From NCBI GenBank assembly GCA_031273845.1, contig JAISRC010000021.1, forward strand, positions 1 to 37,580: 37,580 nucleotides of DNA, in the 5' to 3' direction. Positions 24,978 to 32,208 of this stretch are shown piece by piece. The first letter of the stretch is position 1; each line of letters begins with the position of its first letter. This DNA comes from Desulfovibrio sp. GTDB taxonomy: Bacteria > Desulfobacterota > Desulfovibrionia > Desulfovibrionales > Desulfovibrionaceae. The notes under the pieces are model-generated. The model worked only from the letters and a program-made list of their open reading frames with translations. It was not told the DNA's origin and made no database searches. Position numbers and translations under genes: made by a program.

Positions 24978-25076
24978 TCAATGCAGGATTGCCGGCCGAA
25001 AAAGATGCTTTTCTGCTGACTTACGCCGTTTCGCGGCGTGCTGGCCCGACGGCCGGCGTTCAGATTTCCATGCGGA
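24978..25076. repeat. paired-hairpin repeat, copy 2
   Basis: TTCAATGCAGGATTGCC, CCGAAAAAG..CTTTT, ACGCCGTTTCGCGGCGT and CGACGGCCGGCGTTCAGATT, then TCCATGCGG, parallel the block at 2725-2817. The arms are less perfect in this copy. Confidence 0.6.
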
Positions 25077-25078
25077 AA

Positions 25079-25127
25079 CCGTAAACGCCGAAGTGAGCGA
25101 TTCAAAAGCACATCGCCTTAAATCACC
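25079..25127. repeat. dispersed repeat F, degenerate copy 5
   Basis: CCGTAAACGCCGAAGTGAGC then GATTCAAAAG..ATCGCCTTAAAT follows the right half of the reverse-oriented copies. It lies immediately upstream of the first DegT-GNAT gene's ribosome binding site. Confidence 0.5.
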
Positions 25128-25147
25128 TCGCCCTAAAGGAATTTTTG

Positions 25148-26923
25148 ATGAGACCGCACGCCATGGAGCTGAACACCCCTTCCGTCACGCAACGCGAAAT
25201 CGAGTACGCGGCCGAGGCCGTTTCCTCCGGCCGGGGGGCGAAAGCCACCGCCGCCGTGCTGGCCTTCCAGCGAAACATGGCCCGGTGCGTGGGACGGAAA
25301 TACGCCTTTGCCGTGTCCGGCGTCCGGGCCGCTTTCTTCCTGGCCCTGCGCGCCATGGGCATAGGGCCGGGCGACGAGGTGCTGATCCCCGAAGGGGCCG
25401 ATTTCGCGGCGGCGGCGGCCGTTCTCCATTGCGGGGCAACGCCCGTGTTCTGCGATCTTGACCCCGCGACCTTCACCCTTGATCCGAAATCCGCGGCGGC
25501 GCGCACAGGCCCGCGCACGCGCTGCATAATCGCCGCGCACATGTACGGCCTGCCCTGCGATATGCAGACCCTGGAAGAACTCGCCGGCAAATCCGGGCTT
25601 TTTTTGATCGAGGACGCATCTTCCGGCTTCGGCGGCTTGCGGCAGGGCAGGGCGGTCGGGTCTTTCGGGGATATTTCCGTCTTCAACTTCAAGGATACGA
25701 GCCTGGTGCATACCGGCGAAGGCGGCATGCTCCTGTCCTCCTCCCGCGACCTTGTCGGCAGGGCGGCGCGCCTGGGCGGCGAAGGCCGCAGCGTTGCGAA
25801 CCCCCTCGTCTATGATATCGCGGCCCATGATTTCGCCATGTCCAACCTCGCGGCGGCTGTGGGGCTGGCCCAACTGGAACGTCTGAAAGAGCTCGTGGAA
25901 CAGAAGGCGCGCATCTTCAACCGCTACCGGGAACGGCTGGGCGATGTGCCGGGTCTGGCGCTGAACCCTGAAATCGCGGAAACCCGCAACAGCTTTCTCA
26001 TGCCCTTCATCGTCCTTGAACAGGGCGGTGCGGGGGACTTGGCGAAAAGGCTGTGGGCCGGCAAAATCGCCTCCCGCCCGGCTCTGACCCCGCTCTCTTC
26101 CATGCCCCTGTTCAAAAAAGCCGACAACCCCGTGGCCCACGGGGCGGCCGACCGCCTGCTCCTGTTGCCCGGCGGGTTCGATCTGACCGATGACGAAGTG
26201 GACTATGCGGCGGCCTGCGTCAAAATGCTGCTGCGGGATCCGGAACTGAAAAAAGCCGAGCCGGCCCCTTCCGGCTGGCTCAAATACCGGGCCGGACTTC
26301 TGGACTTTTTTGCCCGCATCAAAAAGGAAGGCTGCGTCCTGCCCTTTACGCACAACAAACGGAACTACTCTTTGAGTCTCATGACCCCGGGGCAGACGGA
26401 CGACACGCAGCTTGCCGCCGCCCTCGGCGAACTGCGTCTGGCCAACGCGCATATGTTCACGCACAGCCCGGCGAACGTGGAGGAAGAATTCCGCAGTATA
26501 ATGAATTTTTATAAAAGCCCCGCCGGGGCGGGCTTCCTGCTCTTCCTGATCCGCGAGGAGGGCGCGGAGAACGCGCCGCTCCTGGGACATATAGGCCTTT
26601 CCTCCTTTGATTTCAAAAAGGCCGAGTGCGACGCGGAGGGGCCGCTCCTGTCCGCGTCCGCTCCCGCAGGGCTTGCGGCGGCGGCCGGCGACGCCCTGTA
26701 TCTCTGGTGCAAAAGCGCCCTGCATCTCACCCGCGTCTTCGCGCGCGTACGCGGAAGCGATGAAAAGTCCATGCGCCTGTCCACATCCCTCGGCTTCGTC
26801 CCCATGCACCGCATTTCCCTGCGCAGGCAAACTCTGCCGGGGGCGGAAATCCTGCGCCCCATGTACATACCCGGCCACGACAAGCCGGACGACTTCATGG
26901 TCATCGCCGCCAAGGACCTGTAA
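25148..26923 (+). CDS. DegT-like / GNAT fusion protein 1
   Basis: A 591-residue fusion. Residues 1 to about 375 follow the DegT/DnrJ/EryC1/StrS sugar-aminotransferase fold: GIGPGDEV, ATPVFCDLDPATFTLDP, IIAAHMYGLPCDM, LIEDASSGFG, VGSFGDISVFNFK, TGEGGML, and NLAAAVGLAQLERL. Residues about 395-591 are a GNAT acyltransferase (FLLFLIREE, LLGHIGLSSFDFK, RVFARVRGSDEKSMRLSTSLGF). Asp156, the usual PLP-ring contact, is kept. The position of the Schiff-base lysine (FxFxxxK) is Ser185, with a lysine only at 182, and the usual SGT phosphate motif reads SGV. Normal transamination therefore looks impossible or altered. The start is ATG 25148 with AAAGGA upstream. The ligase ATG follows its TAA with no gap. 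Likely partner: acyl-ACP from the downstream genes. Confidence 0.8.
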   Translation: MRPHAMELNTPSVTQREIEYAAEAVSSGRGAKATAAVLAFQRNMARCVGRKYAFAVSGVRAAFFLALRAMGIGPGDEVLIPEGADFAAAAAVLHCGATPVFCDLDPATFTLDPKSAAARTGPRTRCIIAAHMYGLPCDMQTLEELAGKSGLFLIEDASSGFGGLRQGRAVGSFGDISVFNFKDTSLVHTGEGGMLLSSSRDLVGRAARLGGEGRSVANPLVYDIAAHDFAMSNLAAAVGLAQLERLKELVEQKARIFNRYRERLGDVPGLALNPEIAETRNSFLMPFIVLEQGGAGDLAKRLWAGKIASRPALTPLSSMPLFKKADNPVAHGAADRLLLLPGGFDLTDDEVDYAAACVKMLLRDPELKKAEPAPSGWLKYRAGLLDFFARIKKEGCVLPFTHNKRNYSLSLMTPGQTDDTQLAAALGELRLANAHMFTHSPANVEEEFRSIMNFYKSPAGAGFLLFLIREEGAENAPLLGHIGLSSFDFKKAECDAEGPLLSASAPAGLAAAAGDALYLWCKSALHLTRVFARVRGSDEKSMRLSTSLGFVPMHRISLRRQTLPGAEILRPMYIPGHDKPDDFMVIAAKDL

Positions 26924-28255
26924 ATGACGCAGTTGTTGCAGACCTTGCTGCGCAACAGTCCGGACCCTCAACGGCCTTTTCTGATCGGGCGATCCTTCAC
27001 ACTCTCCCCGGCCGATGTGGCCGCAGCGGGAAAATCCGGCTTGCCCGGCGTAAAAGAAGGGGACGTGGTCGCCCTGACAGGCGGTTTCGATCCTCCTACC
27101 GTGAGCGCTTTCCTGCATCTTCTGGACAGAAGGGCGGTCATCGTGCCCCTGACCCCGCTCACGCAGTCGGGACATGCGGATTTTTTCCGCACAGCGGGCG
27201 TGAATTGCGTCGTCCGGGACGGGCGGACGGAGCGTCTTCCCGAACCGGCGGACAAACACCCCCTGCTTGAGGAACTGCGCGCGCGGGGCGAAGGCGGACT
27301 CATCCTTTTTTCGTCCGGCACAACGGGCAAAGCCAAGGCCGTTCTGCATTCGACCCGGCATTTTCTGGCCCGCTACCGGACCCCGCGCAAAGCTTTGCGC
27401 TCCGTGGCCCTGCTGCTCTTTGACCACATAGGCGGCCTGAACACCCTGCTGCACATGCTCTTCAACCACGGGCAGGTAGCCGTTCCCCGCTCTCCGGCTC
27501 CGGAAGACGTGATCGCCGCCGTGCGCGAATTCAGGGCGGAACTGCTCCCGGCCTCGCCGACCTTTCTGCGCCTCCTGCTCCTGCACGGCCTGCTTGACGA
27601 CCCCCCGACGGACCTGAAAATAATCAGCTACGGCACTGAGCGCATGGATCAGCCGACCCTGGACGCCCTGTGCCGCGCCCTGCCGGATGTCGATTTCCGC
27701 CAGACTTACGGCATGTCCGAACTGGGCATACTGCGCGTGAAAAGCCGGTCCAGGGACAGCCTCTGGATGCGCGTGGGCGGCGAAGATACGGAAACGCGCA
27801 TCGCGGACGGCACCTTGCGCATACGCTCCGGCAACAGGATGCTCGGTTACCTGAACGCCCCCTCCCCCTTCGACGCCGGCGGCTGGTACGACACAGGGGA
27901 TCTGGCCGAAAGCGACGGCCCCTGGCTGCGCATAAGCGGACGCAGCGACGGCCTGATCAATGTGGGGGGGATAAAGGTGCGTCCGGACGAGGTGGAAGAT
28001 GCCGCCCTGCGCTTTCCCGGACTGTTGCTGGCCCACGCCCGCGGCGCGGAAAACCCCCTTACCGGCATGCACGTCGAACTGGACTGCCGCTTTGTCCGTG
28101 AGCCGCAAAACGCCGGCGAACGGAGAGAGTTGCTGCGCAGACTGCGCCGGCATTTAAAAGGACTGCTGCCGCCCCAGGCCGTGCCCGGACGGATAAGAAG
28201 CGGCGCCGTGGACATAAGTCCTAGAAACAAAAAAACAACGGAACAGCCATGTTGA
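26924..28255 (+). CDS. AMP-forming acyl/aryl ligase (ANL superfamily)
   Basis: A 443-residue adenylating enzyme that should activate a carboxylic acid as acyl-AMP and transfer it to a phosphopantetheine thiol. Core motifs are the P-loop FSSGTTGKAK (about 129-138), FDHIGG, QTYGMSE, YDTGDLA, and the hinge ISGRSDGLINVGGIKVRPDEVE. Near the end a lysine in SPRNKKTTE is the probable A10 catalytic residue. It is shorter than typical acyl-CoA ligases (about 500-550), mainly in the N-terminal half. The ATG abuts the DegT-GNAT 1 stop, and its TGA overlaps the carrier protein start (ATGTTGA). That direct coupling to an ACP argues for ACP loading rather than CoA ester formation. The acid substrate is not predictable by eye. 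Confidence 0.88.
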   Translation: MTQLLQTLLRNSPDPQRPFLIGRSFTLSPADVAAAGKSGLPGVKEGDVVALTGGFDPPTVSAFLHLLDRRAVIVPLTPLTQSGHADFFRTAGVNCVVRDGRTERLPEPADKHPLLEELRARGEGGLILFSSGTTGKAKAVLHSTRHFLARYRTPRKALRSVALLLFDHIGGLNTLLHMLFNHGQVAVPRSPAPEDVIAAVREFRAELLPASPTFLRLLLLHGLLDDPPTDLKIISYGTERMDQPTLDALCRALPDVDFRQTYGMSELGILRVKSRSRDSLWMRVGGEDTETRIADGTLRIRSGNRMLGYLNAPSPFDAGGWYDTGDLAESDGPWLRISGRSDGLINVGGIKVRPDEVEDAALRFPGLLLAHARGAENPLTGMHVELDCRFVREPQNAGERRELLRRLRRHLKGLLPPQAVPGRIRSGAVDISPRNKKTTEQPC

Positions 28256-28539
28256 ACAGACAAGACATTCATTCCCTGCTGGAAAAGGCTTTCAATGAAA
28301 CCGCAAACGGGATGCAAAAAGGCAAGTTTTCGCTTTCTCTGAGCATACTGGGAGCCGACGGCATCTTCGATTCCATGGACGCCATGTCCTTTCTCACCCG
28401 GCTTGACGAACTGCTGAGCGACGCCGCCGGCACGGACATAGTCCTGGCGGGCGACGACGCCTTTTCCAGCGAAGCGACGCCCTTCAAAAGCATGGGCACC
28501 CTCGCCGAGTATATTGAGGCGCATTACGCGCAGGATTGA
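28249..28539 (+). CDS. acyl carrier protein 1
   Basis: A 96-residue acidic, helical carrier protein. The phosphopantetheine attachment site is Ser42 in the motif GIFDSMDAMSF (canonical DSL), followed by the typical helix FLTRLDELL. The remainder (DDAFSSEATPFKSMGTLAEYIEAHY) fits helices 3 and 4. It overlaps the ligase stop by seven bases, so the two are coupled. It presumably receives the acyl group from the ligase, then presents it to the SDR or to GNAT domains of the fusion proteins. Confidence 0.87.
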   Translation: MLNRQDIHSLLEKAFNETANGMQKGKFSLSLSILGADGIFDSMDAMSFLTRLDELLSDAAGTDIVLAGDDAFSSEATPFKSMGTLAEYIEAHYAQD

Positions 28540-28592
28540 AAACTTCCCCGGCATCCGGAAGGGCGCGCGGGATCGTGCAGGCGACAGAAACC

Positions 28593-28901
28593 ATGCTCGG
28601 CAATGACGATATTCTGAAATTCATCCTTGAGGAAACGGATGAAGAACTGGGCAGGCCGGGGGCGGCGCGCCCGGACTCCGTGCTGCTCGGGCGCGGGGCC
28701 GTGCTCGGTTCCCTGGCCCTGGTCGGTCTGCTGACCAGGATTGAAGACCGCTGCCTGGACGGAGGCATAGATTTTTGCTGGGCCGGCGATATGGCAATGT
28801 CCGAAAAACGCAGCCGTTACCGCACCCCTGCGGATATGGCTGCCTACATACTCGCTCTGGCCGAAGAGCAGCGCGGCCTGCCGGAGGAAACGCCGGCGTG
28901 A
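28593..28901 (+). CDS. acyl carrier protein 2 (divergent)
   Basis: A second small carrier-like protein of 102 residues, barely similar to the first. The motif LLGRGAVLGSLALVGLLTRIED places a candidate phosphopantetheine serine at Ser40, in GSL rather than DSL. The ends fit ACP helices 1 and 4 (DDILKFILEETDEEL; ADMAAYILALAEEQ). Missing the Asp before Ser is unusual and may affect recognition by the phosphopantetheinyl transferase. Start choice is uncertain: a TTG at 28536 overlaps the ACP1 stop, a GTG at 28575 has a distant GGAAGG, and ATG 28593 has no strong site but gives the normal ACP length, so I use it. Confidence 0.7.
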   Translation: MLGNDDILKFILEETDEELGRPGAARPDSVLLGRGAVLGSLALVGLLTRIEDRCLDGGIDFCWAGDMAMSEKRSRYRTPADMAAYILALAEEQRGLPEETPA

Positions 28902-28944
28902 CACCGGAGGATGCGTCTCAAAATCAAAGGAAACATTGATTTGT

Positions 28945-29152
28945 CCATAATCCGCCACGCTTCTTGTCTTGTCATTCTGAGCCCTTCGGAAACCTCAGGG
29001 CAGGCTCCGCGAAGAATCTATCTTCGAGGTTTGTTTTTTCAAGGCACCCGGATGGATTCTTCGTCTTCGGCTCAGAATGACAGGGCGCTGTGCGGCAATG
29101 CTTACAGGCCCTTCGACTGCACCTCGGAACGACAGGGCCTGAGGGGTTATGG
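28945..29152. repeat. dispersed repeat G, copy 2
   Basis: It has the same order as the reverse of 9358-9542: CACGCTTCTTGTCTTGTCAT, TTCTGAGC, GAAGAATCTATCTTCGAGGT, CAAGGCACC, GATTCTTCG, CAGAATGACAGGGC and CTCGGAACGACAGGGC. It splits the acyl cluster between ACP2 and the SDR. Confidence 0.7.
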
Positions 29153-29162
29153 TTGTCTCTCT

Positions 29163-29190
29163 GAGGGGGCTTCGCCCCCTCAGACTCCCC
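29163..29190. repeat. GC-rich hairpin repeat H, copy 3
   Basis: GAGGGGGC-TTCG-CCCCCTC then AGACTCCCC repeats the first half of 5018-5070. It lies 48 bases before the SDR start. Confidence 0.6.
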
Positions 29191-29237
29191 GGCCGGCGTC
29201 GGTTGTGGATTGAAACACGGAAGTATAAAGGAGTATT

Positions 29238-29921
29238 ATGGAGTGTGTGGTGATCAGCGGAGCAACCGGCGGCATCGGCTCGCATCTGGCCCTTCGCGCT
29301 CTGGAAAGCGGCTACGGGGTCATCGGCCTGTCCCGACGTCCGCCGGAAAAAGATCCCGGCTATCCGATCCACGCCGTGGACGTCACGGACGGGGCGGCTG
29401 TAGCCGCTTTTTACCGCTCCCTGCGCGGCCGGCGAGTTTGGGCGCTTATCAATGCGGCCGGCGCGGCTTCCATGAATCTGCTCCTGACCACGCCGAGCGC
29501 GACGATGAGCAGGCTGGTCGGGGTCAACCTGCTCGGCGCCATGCACTGTTGCGCGGAAGGGGCAAAACTGCTGGTCAGGCGCAAGGGCGGGCGCATCATC
29601 AATTTTTCCAGCATCGTCACCGCCCTCGGCACGCCGGGCGAAAGCGTCTACGCCGCCTGCAAAGCAGGCGTGGAGGTCTTCAGCCGCTGTCTCGCCGCCG
29701 AACTGTCCTTTTTCAACATAACGGTCAACACAGTCGCTCCTCCTCCCATAGATACGCCCATGCTGGCCGGGCTGACGCGGGAACAGATAGACAAGATCGT
29801 GCAGAGACAGATTATAAAACGGCAGGCGGTTCCGGAGGATGTCTGGAACACGGTTTCCTTCCTGCTGGACGAAAAAAGCGCCATGCTGACCGGCGAAGTG
29901 CTGCACATTGGGGGAATATGA
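29238..29921 (+). CDS. SDR oxidoreductase, FabG-like
   Basis: A 227-residue classical short-chain dehydrogenase. It has the cofactor motif SGATGGIG (residues 7-14), an NAAG motif at 72-75, and the catalytic Ser125, Tyr138 and Lys142 (FSSIVTALGTPGESVYAACK). Arg residues after the second strand (LSRRPP) suggest NADPH preference. Similarity to 3-oxoacyl-ACP reductases fits reduction of an ACP-bound 3-oxo group made by a KAS III, but the substrate is inference. AAGGAG lies seven bases before the ATG. The stop overlaps the start of a 24-codon frame (ATGA), which in turn overlaps DegT-GNAT 2. Confidence 0.88.
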   Translation: MECVVISGATGGIGSHLALRALESGYGVIGLSRRPPEKDPGYPIHAVDVTDGAAVAAFYRSLRGRRVWALINAAGAASMNLLLTTPSATMSRLVGVNLLGAMHCCAEGAKLLVRRKGGRIINFSSIVTALGTPGESVYAACKAGVEVFSRCLAAELSFFNITVNTVAPPPIDTPMLAGLTREQIDKIVQRQIIKRQAVPEDVWNTVSFLLDEKSAMLTGEVLHIGGI

Positions 29922-29992
29922 CGCCCTGCGCCGATGCGTTGAACGACCTTTTGGCGGCGCGTATGCCCTCTCTGTGGAGGAGGGAGGCATGA
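29918..29992 (+). CDS. 24-codon ORF bridging SDR and DegT-GNAT 2
   Basis: ATG 29918 overlaps the SDR stop (ATGA), and its own TGA overlaps the next ATG (again ATGA). The product is MTPCADALNDLLAARMPSLW followed by RREA. It may serve only to pass ribosomes to the next gene, or be the stump of a lost gene. No family is recognised. Confidence 0.35.
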   Translation: MTPCADALNDLLAARMPSLWRREA

Positions 29993-31824
29993 CGCCGCCG
30001 TATATCATTGCGTTGAACGAGCCTTCCGTCACGGAGCGCGAAATTGCGTACTCGGCGGAGACACTTGCCTCCGGCCGGGGCATGCAGTCCGCCGTCCCGT
30101 CCTTCCGGCGGGCCATGGCCCGTTGCGTGGGCCGGGAATACGCCCTTGCCGTATCAGGAGGCCGGGCCGCATACTATCTGGCCCTGCGCGCCATGGGCGC
30201 AGGGCCGGGCGACGAGGTGCCGATCTCCGAAGGGGCCGATTTCGCGGCGGCGGCGGCCGTTCTGCACTGCGGGGCAACGCCCGTGTTCTGCGATCTGGAT
30301 CCCGTGACCTTCACCCTTGACCCGGCATGCGCGGCGGCGCGCACAGGCCCGCGCACGCGTTGCATAATCGCCGCGCACATGTATGGCCTGCCCTGCGATA
30401 TGCAGGCCCTGGAAGAACTTGCCGGCAAATCCGGGCTTTTTTTGATCGAGGACGCCTCTTCCGGCTTCGGCGGCTTGCGGCAGGGCAGGGCGGTCGGGTC
30501 TTTCGGGGATATTTCCGTCTTCAATTTCAAAGATATGAGTCTTGTGCATACCGGGGCGGGGGGGATGCTTCTGTCCTCCTCCCGGGTTCTTGCCGGCAGG
30601 GCGGCGTGCCTGGGCGGGCAAGGCCGCAGCGCATTGAACCCCGCCGGCTATGATGCGGCGGGCCATGATTTCGCCATGTCCGGTCTCGCGGCGGCTGTGG
30701 GGTCGGCCCGGCTTGAACGCCTCAAGGAGCTTGCGGAACGGAAGGAGTGCATTTTCAGGCGCTACCGGGAACGGCTGGGCGATATGCCGGGCCTCCGGCT
30801 GAACCCTGAAATCGCGGGAACGCGCAACAGCTTCCTCATGCCCTTCATCGTCCTTGAGCAGGGCGGGGCGCGGGATCTGGCGCAAAAGCTGTGGGCCCGC
30901 GGGATCACCGCCCGCCCGGCCTTGACCCCGCTCTCGTCCATGCCCCTGTTCAAAAAGGCGGATAACCCCGTGGCCCACGGACTGGCCGACCGCCTGCTCC
31001 TGTTGCCCGGCGGATTCGATCTGACCGACGACGAGGCGGACTATGTCGCCGCCTGCGTTACGACGCTGCTGCGCGATCGCGGCCTGAAGAGCGCCCGGCC
31101 GGCGCTTTCCGGCCGGCTCAAAGAGCAGGCCGGGCTTCCGGACTTTTTCGCCCGCATCAAAAAGGAGGGCTGCGATCTGCCTTTCACGCATGACGGGCGG
31201 AACTGGGCGTTGAGCCTTATAACCCTGAACCAGGCGAATGACCCGCAGATCGTGTCCTTTATGGGCGAACTGCGTCGGGCCAACGCGCATATGCTCATGT
31301 ACAGCCCGGCGGACCCGGAGGAAGAACTGCGCAGGCTGGTGGATTTTTACAGGAGCCGCGCGGGGACTGCCTTTCTGCTCTTTCTGATCCGCGAGGAGGA
31401 CGGGGCGCCGCCCTGCTCCGGAACTGCCGAAACCGCGTCGCCGGAAAGCTTTCCGGTTCGCGGAGAAGGCGGAGGGACGCTTTGGGGGCATATCGGCCTC
31501 TCCTCCCTTGATTACAAAAAGGCCGAGGGCACTCTGGACGCCCTGGTCATGCGCGGGGGCGCGCCGAAGGGATTGATGGGAGCGGCCTGCGAAACTTTTT
31601 ACGTCTGGTGCAGGGAACGGCTCAAATTGACCCGCATCTTCGCCCATATCAGGGGGGACAACACCATGCCGCTGCTCCTGGCCCTCGCCGCGGGCTATAA
31701 GGTCCTGCACAAGCAGTCGATGCGCGCTTATCCCGTGCCCGGAGGGGAAGCGATGCGGCCCATGTACGCGCCCGGCCGGGAGCGGGCGGACAGCTATATG
31801 TACATAACCGCCAGGGAATTGTAG
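29989..31824 (+). CDS. DegT-like / GNAT fusion protein 2
   Basis: A 611-residue paralogue of fusion 1 with the same order: a DegT-fold domain (1 to about 375) then GNAT (about 395-611). The conserved block LIEDASSGFGGLRQGRAVGS is identical to fusion 1, and the DNA there is nearly so, while other parts differ at many codons. Asp155 is kept; the residue at the Schiff-base position is Ser184, and the phosphate-loop motif reads SGGRAA. A low-complexity insert (about 20 residues, containing AETASPESFPVRGEGGG) sits between GNAT strands. GGAGGAGGGAGGC precedes the ATG. The stop TAG lies at a degenerate TA palindrome, so a mobile repeat marks the 3' end. Confidence 0.8.
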   Translation: MTPPYIIALNEPSVTEREIAYSAETLASGRGMQSAVPSFRRAMARCVGREYALAVSGGRAAYYLALRAMGAGPGDEVPISEGADFAAAAAVLHCGATPVFCDLDPVTFTLDPACAAARTGPRTRCIIAAHMYGLPCDMQALEELAGKSGLFLIEDASSGFGGLRQGRAVGSFGDISVFNFKDMSLVHTGAGGMLLSSSRVLAGRAACLGGQGRSALNPAGYDAAGHDFAMSGLAAAVGSARLERLKELAERKECIFRRYRERLGDMPGLRLNPEIAGTRNSFLMPFIVLEQGGARDLAQKLWARGITARPALTPLSSMPLFKKADNPVAHGLADRLLLLPGGFDLTDDEADYVAACVTTLLRDRGLKSARPALSGRLKEQAGLPDFFARIKKEGCDLPFTHDGRNWALSLITLNQANDPQIVSFMGELRRANAHMLMYSPADPEEELRRLVDFYRSRAGTAFLLFLIREEDGAPPCSGTAETASPESFPVRGEGGGTLWGHIGLSSLDYKKAEGTLDALVMRGGAPKGLMGAACETFYVWCRERLKLTRIFAHIRGDNTMPLLLALAAGYKVLHKQSMRAYPVPGGEAMRPMYAPGRERADSYMYITAREL

Positions 31825-31849
31825 CGTATTTCAAACATTGAAAATGCCC
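31822..31849. repeat. degenerate solo TA palindrome at the DegT-GNAT 2 stop
   Basis: TAGCGTATTTCAAACATTGA then AAATGC resembles the TA-flanked GAGCATTTCAAAGTTGAAAA palindrome at 5197-5223. The first TA is part of the stop codon. Confidence 0.45.
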
Positions 31850-31881
31850 GGCAGGCGTACAATATCCGGTTACCGAAAAAG

Positions 31882-31935
31882 GGGGGGCAGGGGCCTGAGG
31901 CCCCTGCCGGGGGAGTTTGAGGGGGCGGAGCCTCC
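31882..31935. repeat. GC-rich double-hairpin repeat H, copy 4 (reverse)
   Basis: GGCAGGGGCC-TGA-GGCCCCTGCC, then GGGGGAGTTTGAGGGGGCGG. This is the reverse arrangement of 5018-5070, lying just upstream of MITE B. Confidence 0.6.
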
Positions 31936-31945
31936 TCCGGCATTT

Positions 31946-32173
31946 GAGCATTTCAAAGTTGAAAATACTCTATGGACGTGCAGGAGCAGAAGATGTGGAG
32001 AAAATTTTGAAGACAAAAGACATGGATTCCCACGGGCCGCAAGCGGCCCTCGGAATGACAGAAAGTTGTCATGAATGCCGGTGAGTTGTCGTTGCATAGA
32101 GGGTTGTCATTGCGAGCGGCGAAGCCGCGCGGCAATCCATGCCTTTCAGGGTATTCTCACGTTTGAAATGCTC
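31946..32173. mobile_element. 228-base MITE B (reverse of A)
   Basis: It begins GAGCATTTCAAAGTTGAAAA and ends GTTTGAAATGCTC, followed by TA (32174-32175). It is nearly identical throughout to the reverse complement of 17737-17965, including ATGACAGAAAGTTGTCATGA and GAGCGGCGAAGCC. It lies in the leader of the third fusion gene, ending 36 bases before its ATG. Confidence 0.8.
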
Positions 32174-32208
32174 TAAATCAGCGATTCATTCAGGTATGTT
32201 TTCCCGAT

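Noticed and set aside
25673-25720. Lys182 as a displaced PLP lysine in DegT-GNAT 1
   Set aside because: It is three residues before the canonical FxFxxxK position and is Asn in paralogue 3. I kept it only as an alternative needing structural alignment.
25133-28153. 1006-codon frame on the minus strand opposite the DegT-GNAT 1 and ligase genes
   Set aside because: It is a GC-driven shadow: composition is Gln/Arg/His-rich with no motifs, whereas the plus strand shows well-conserved domains.
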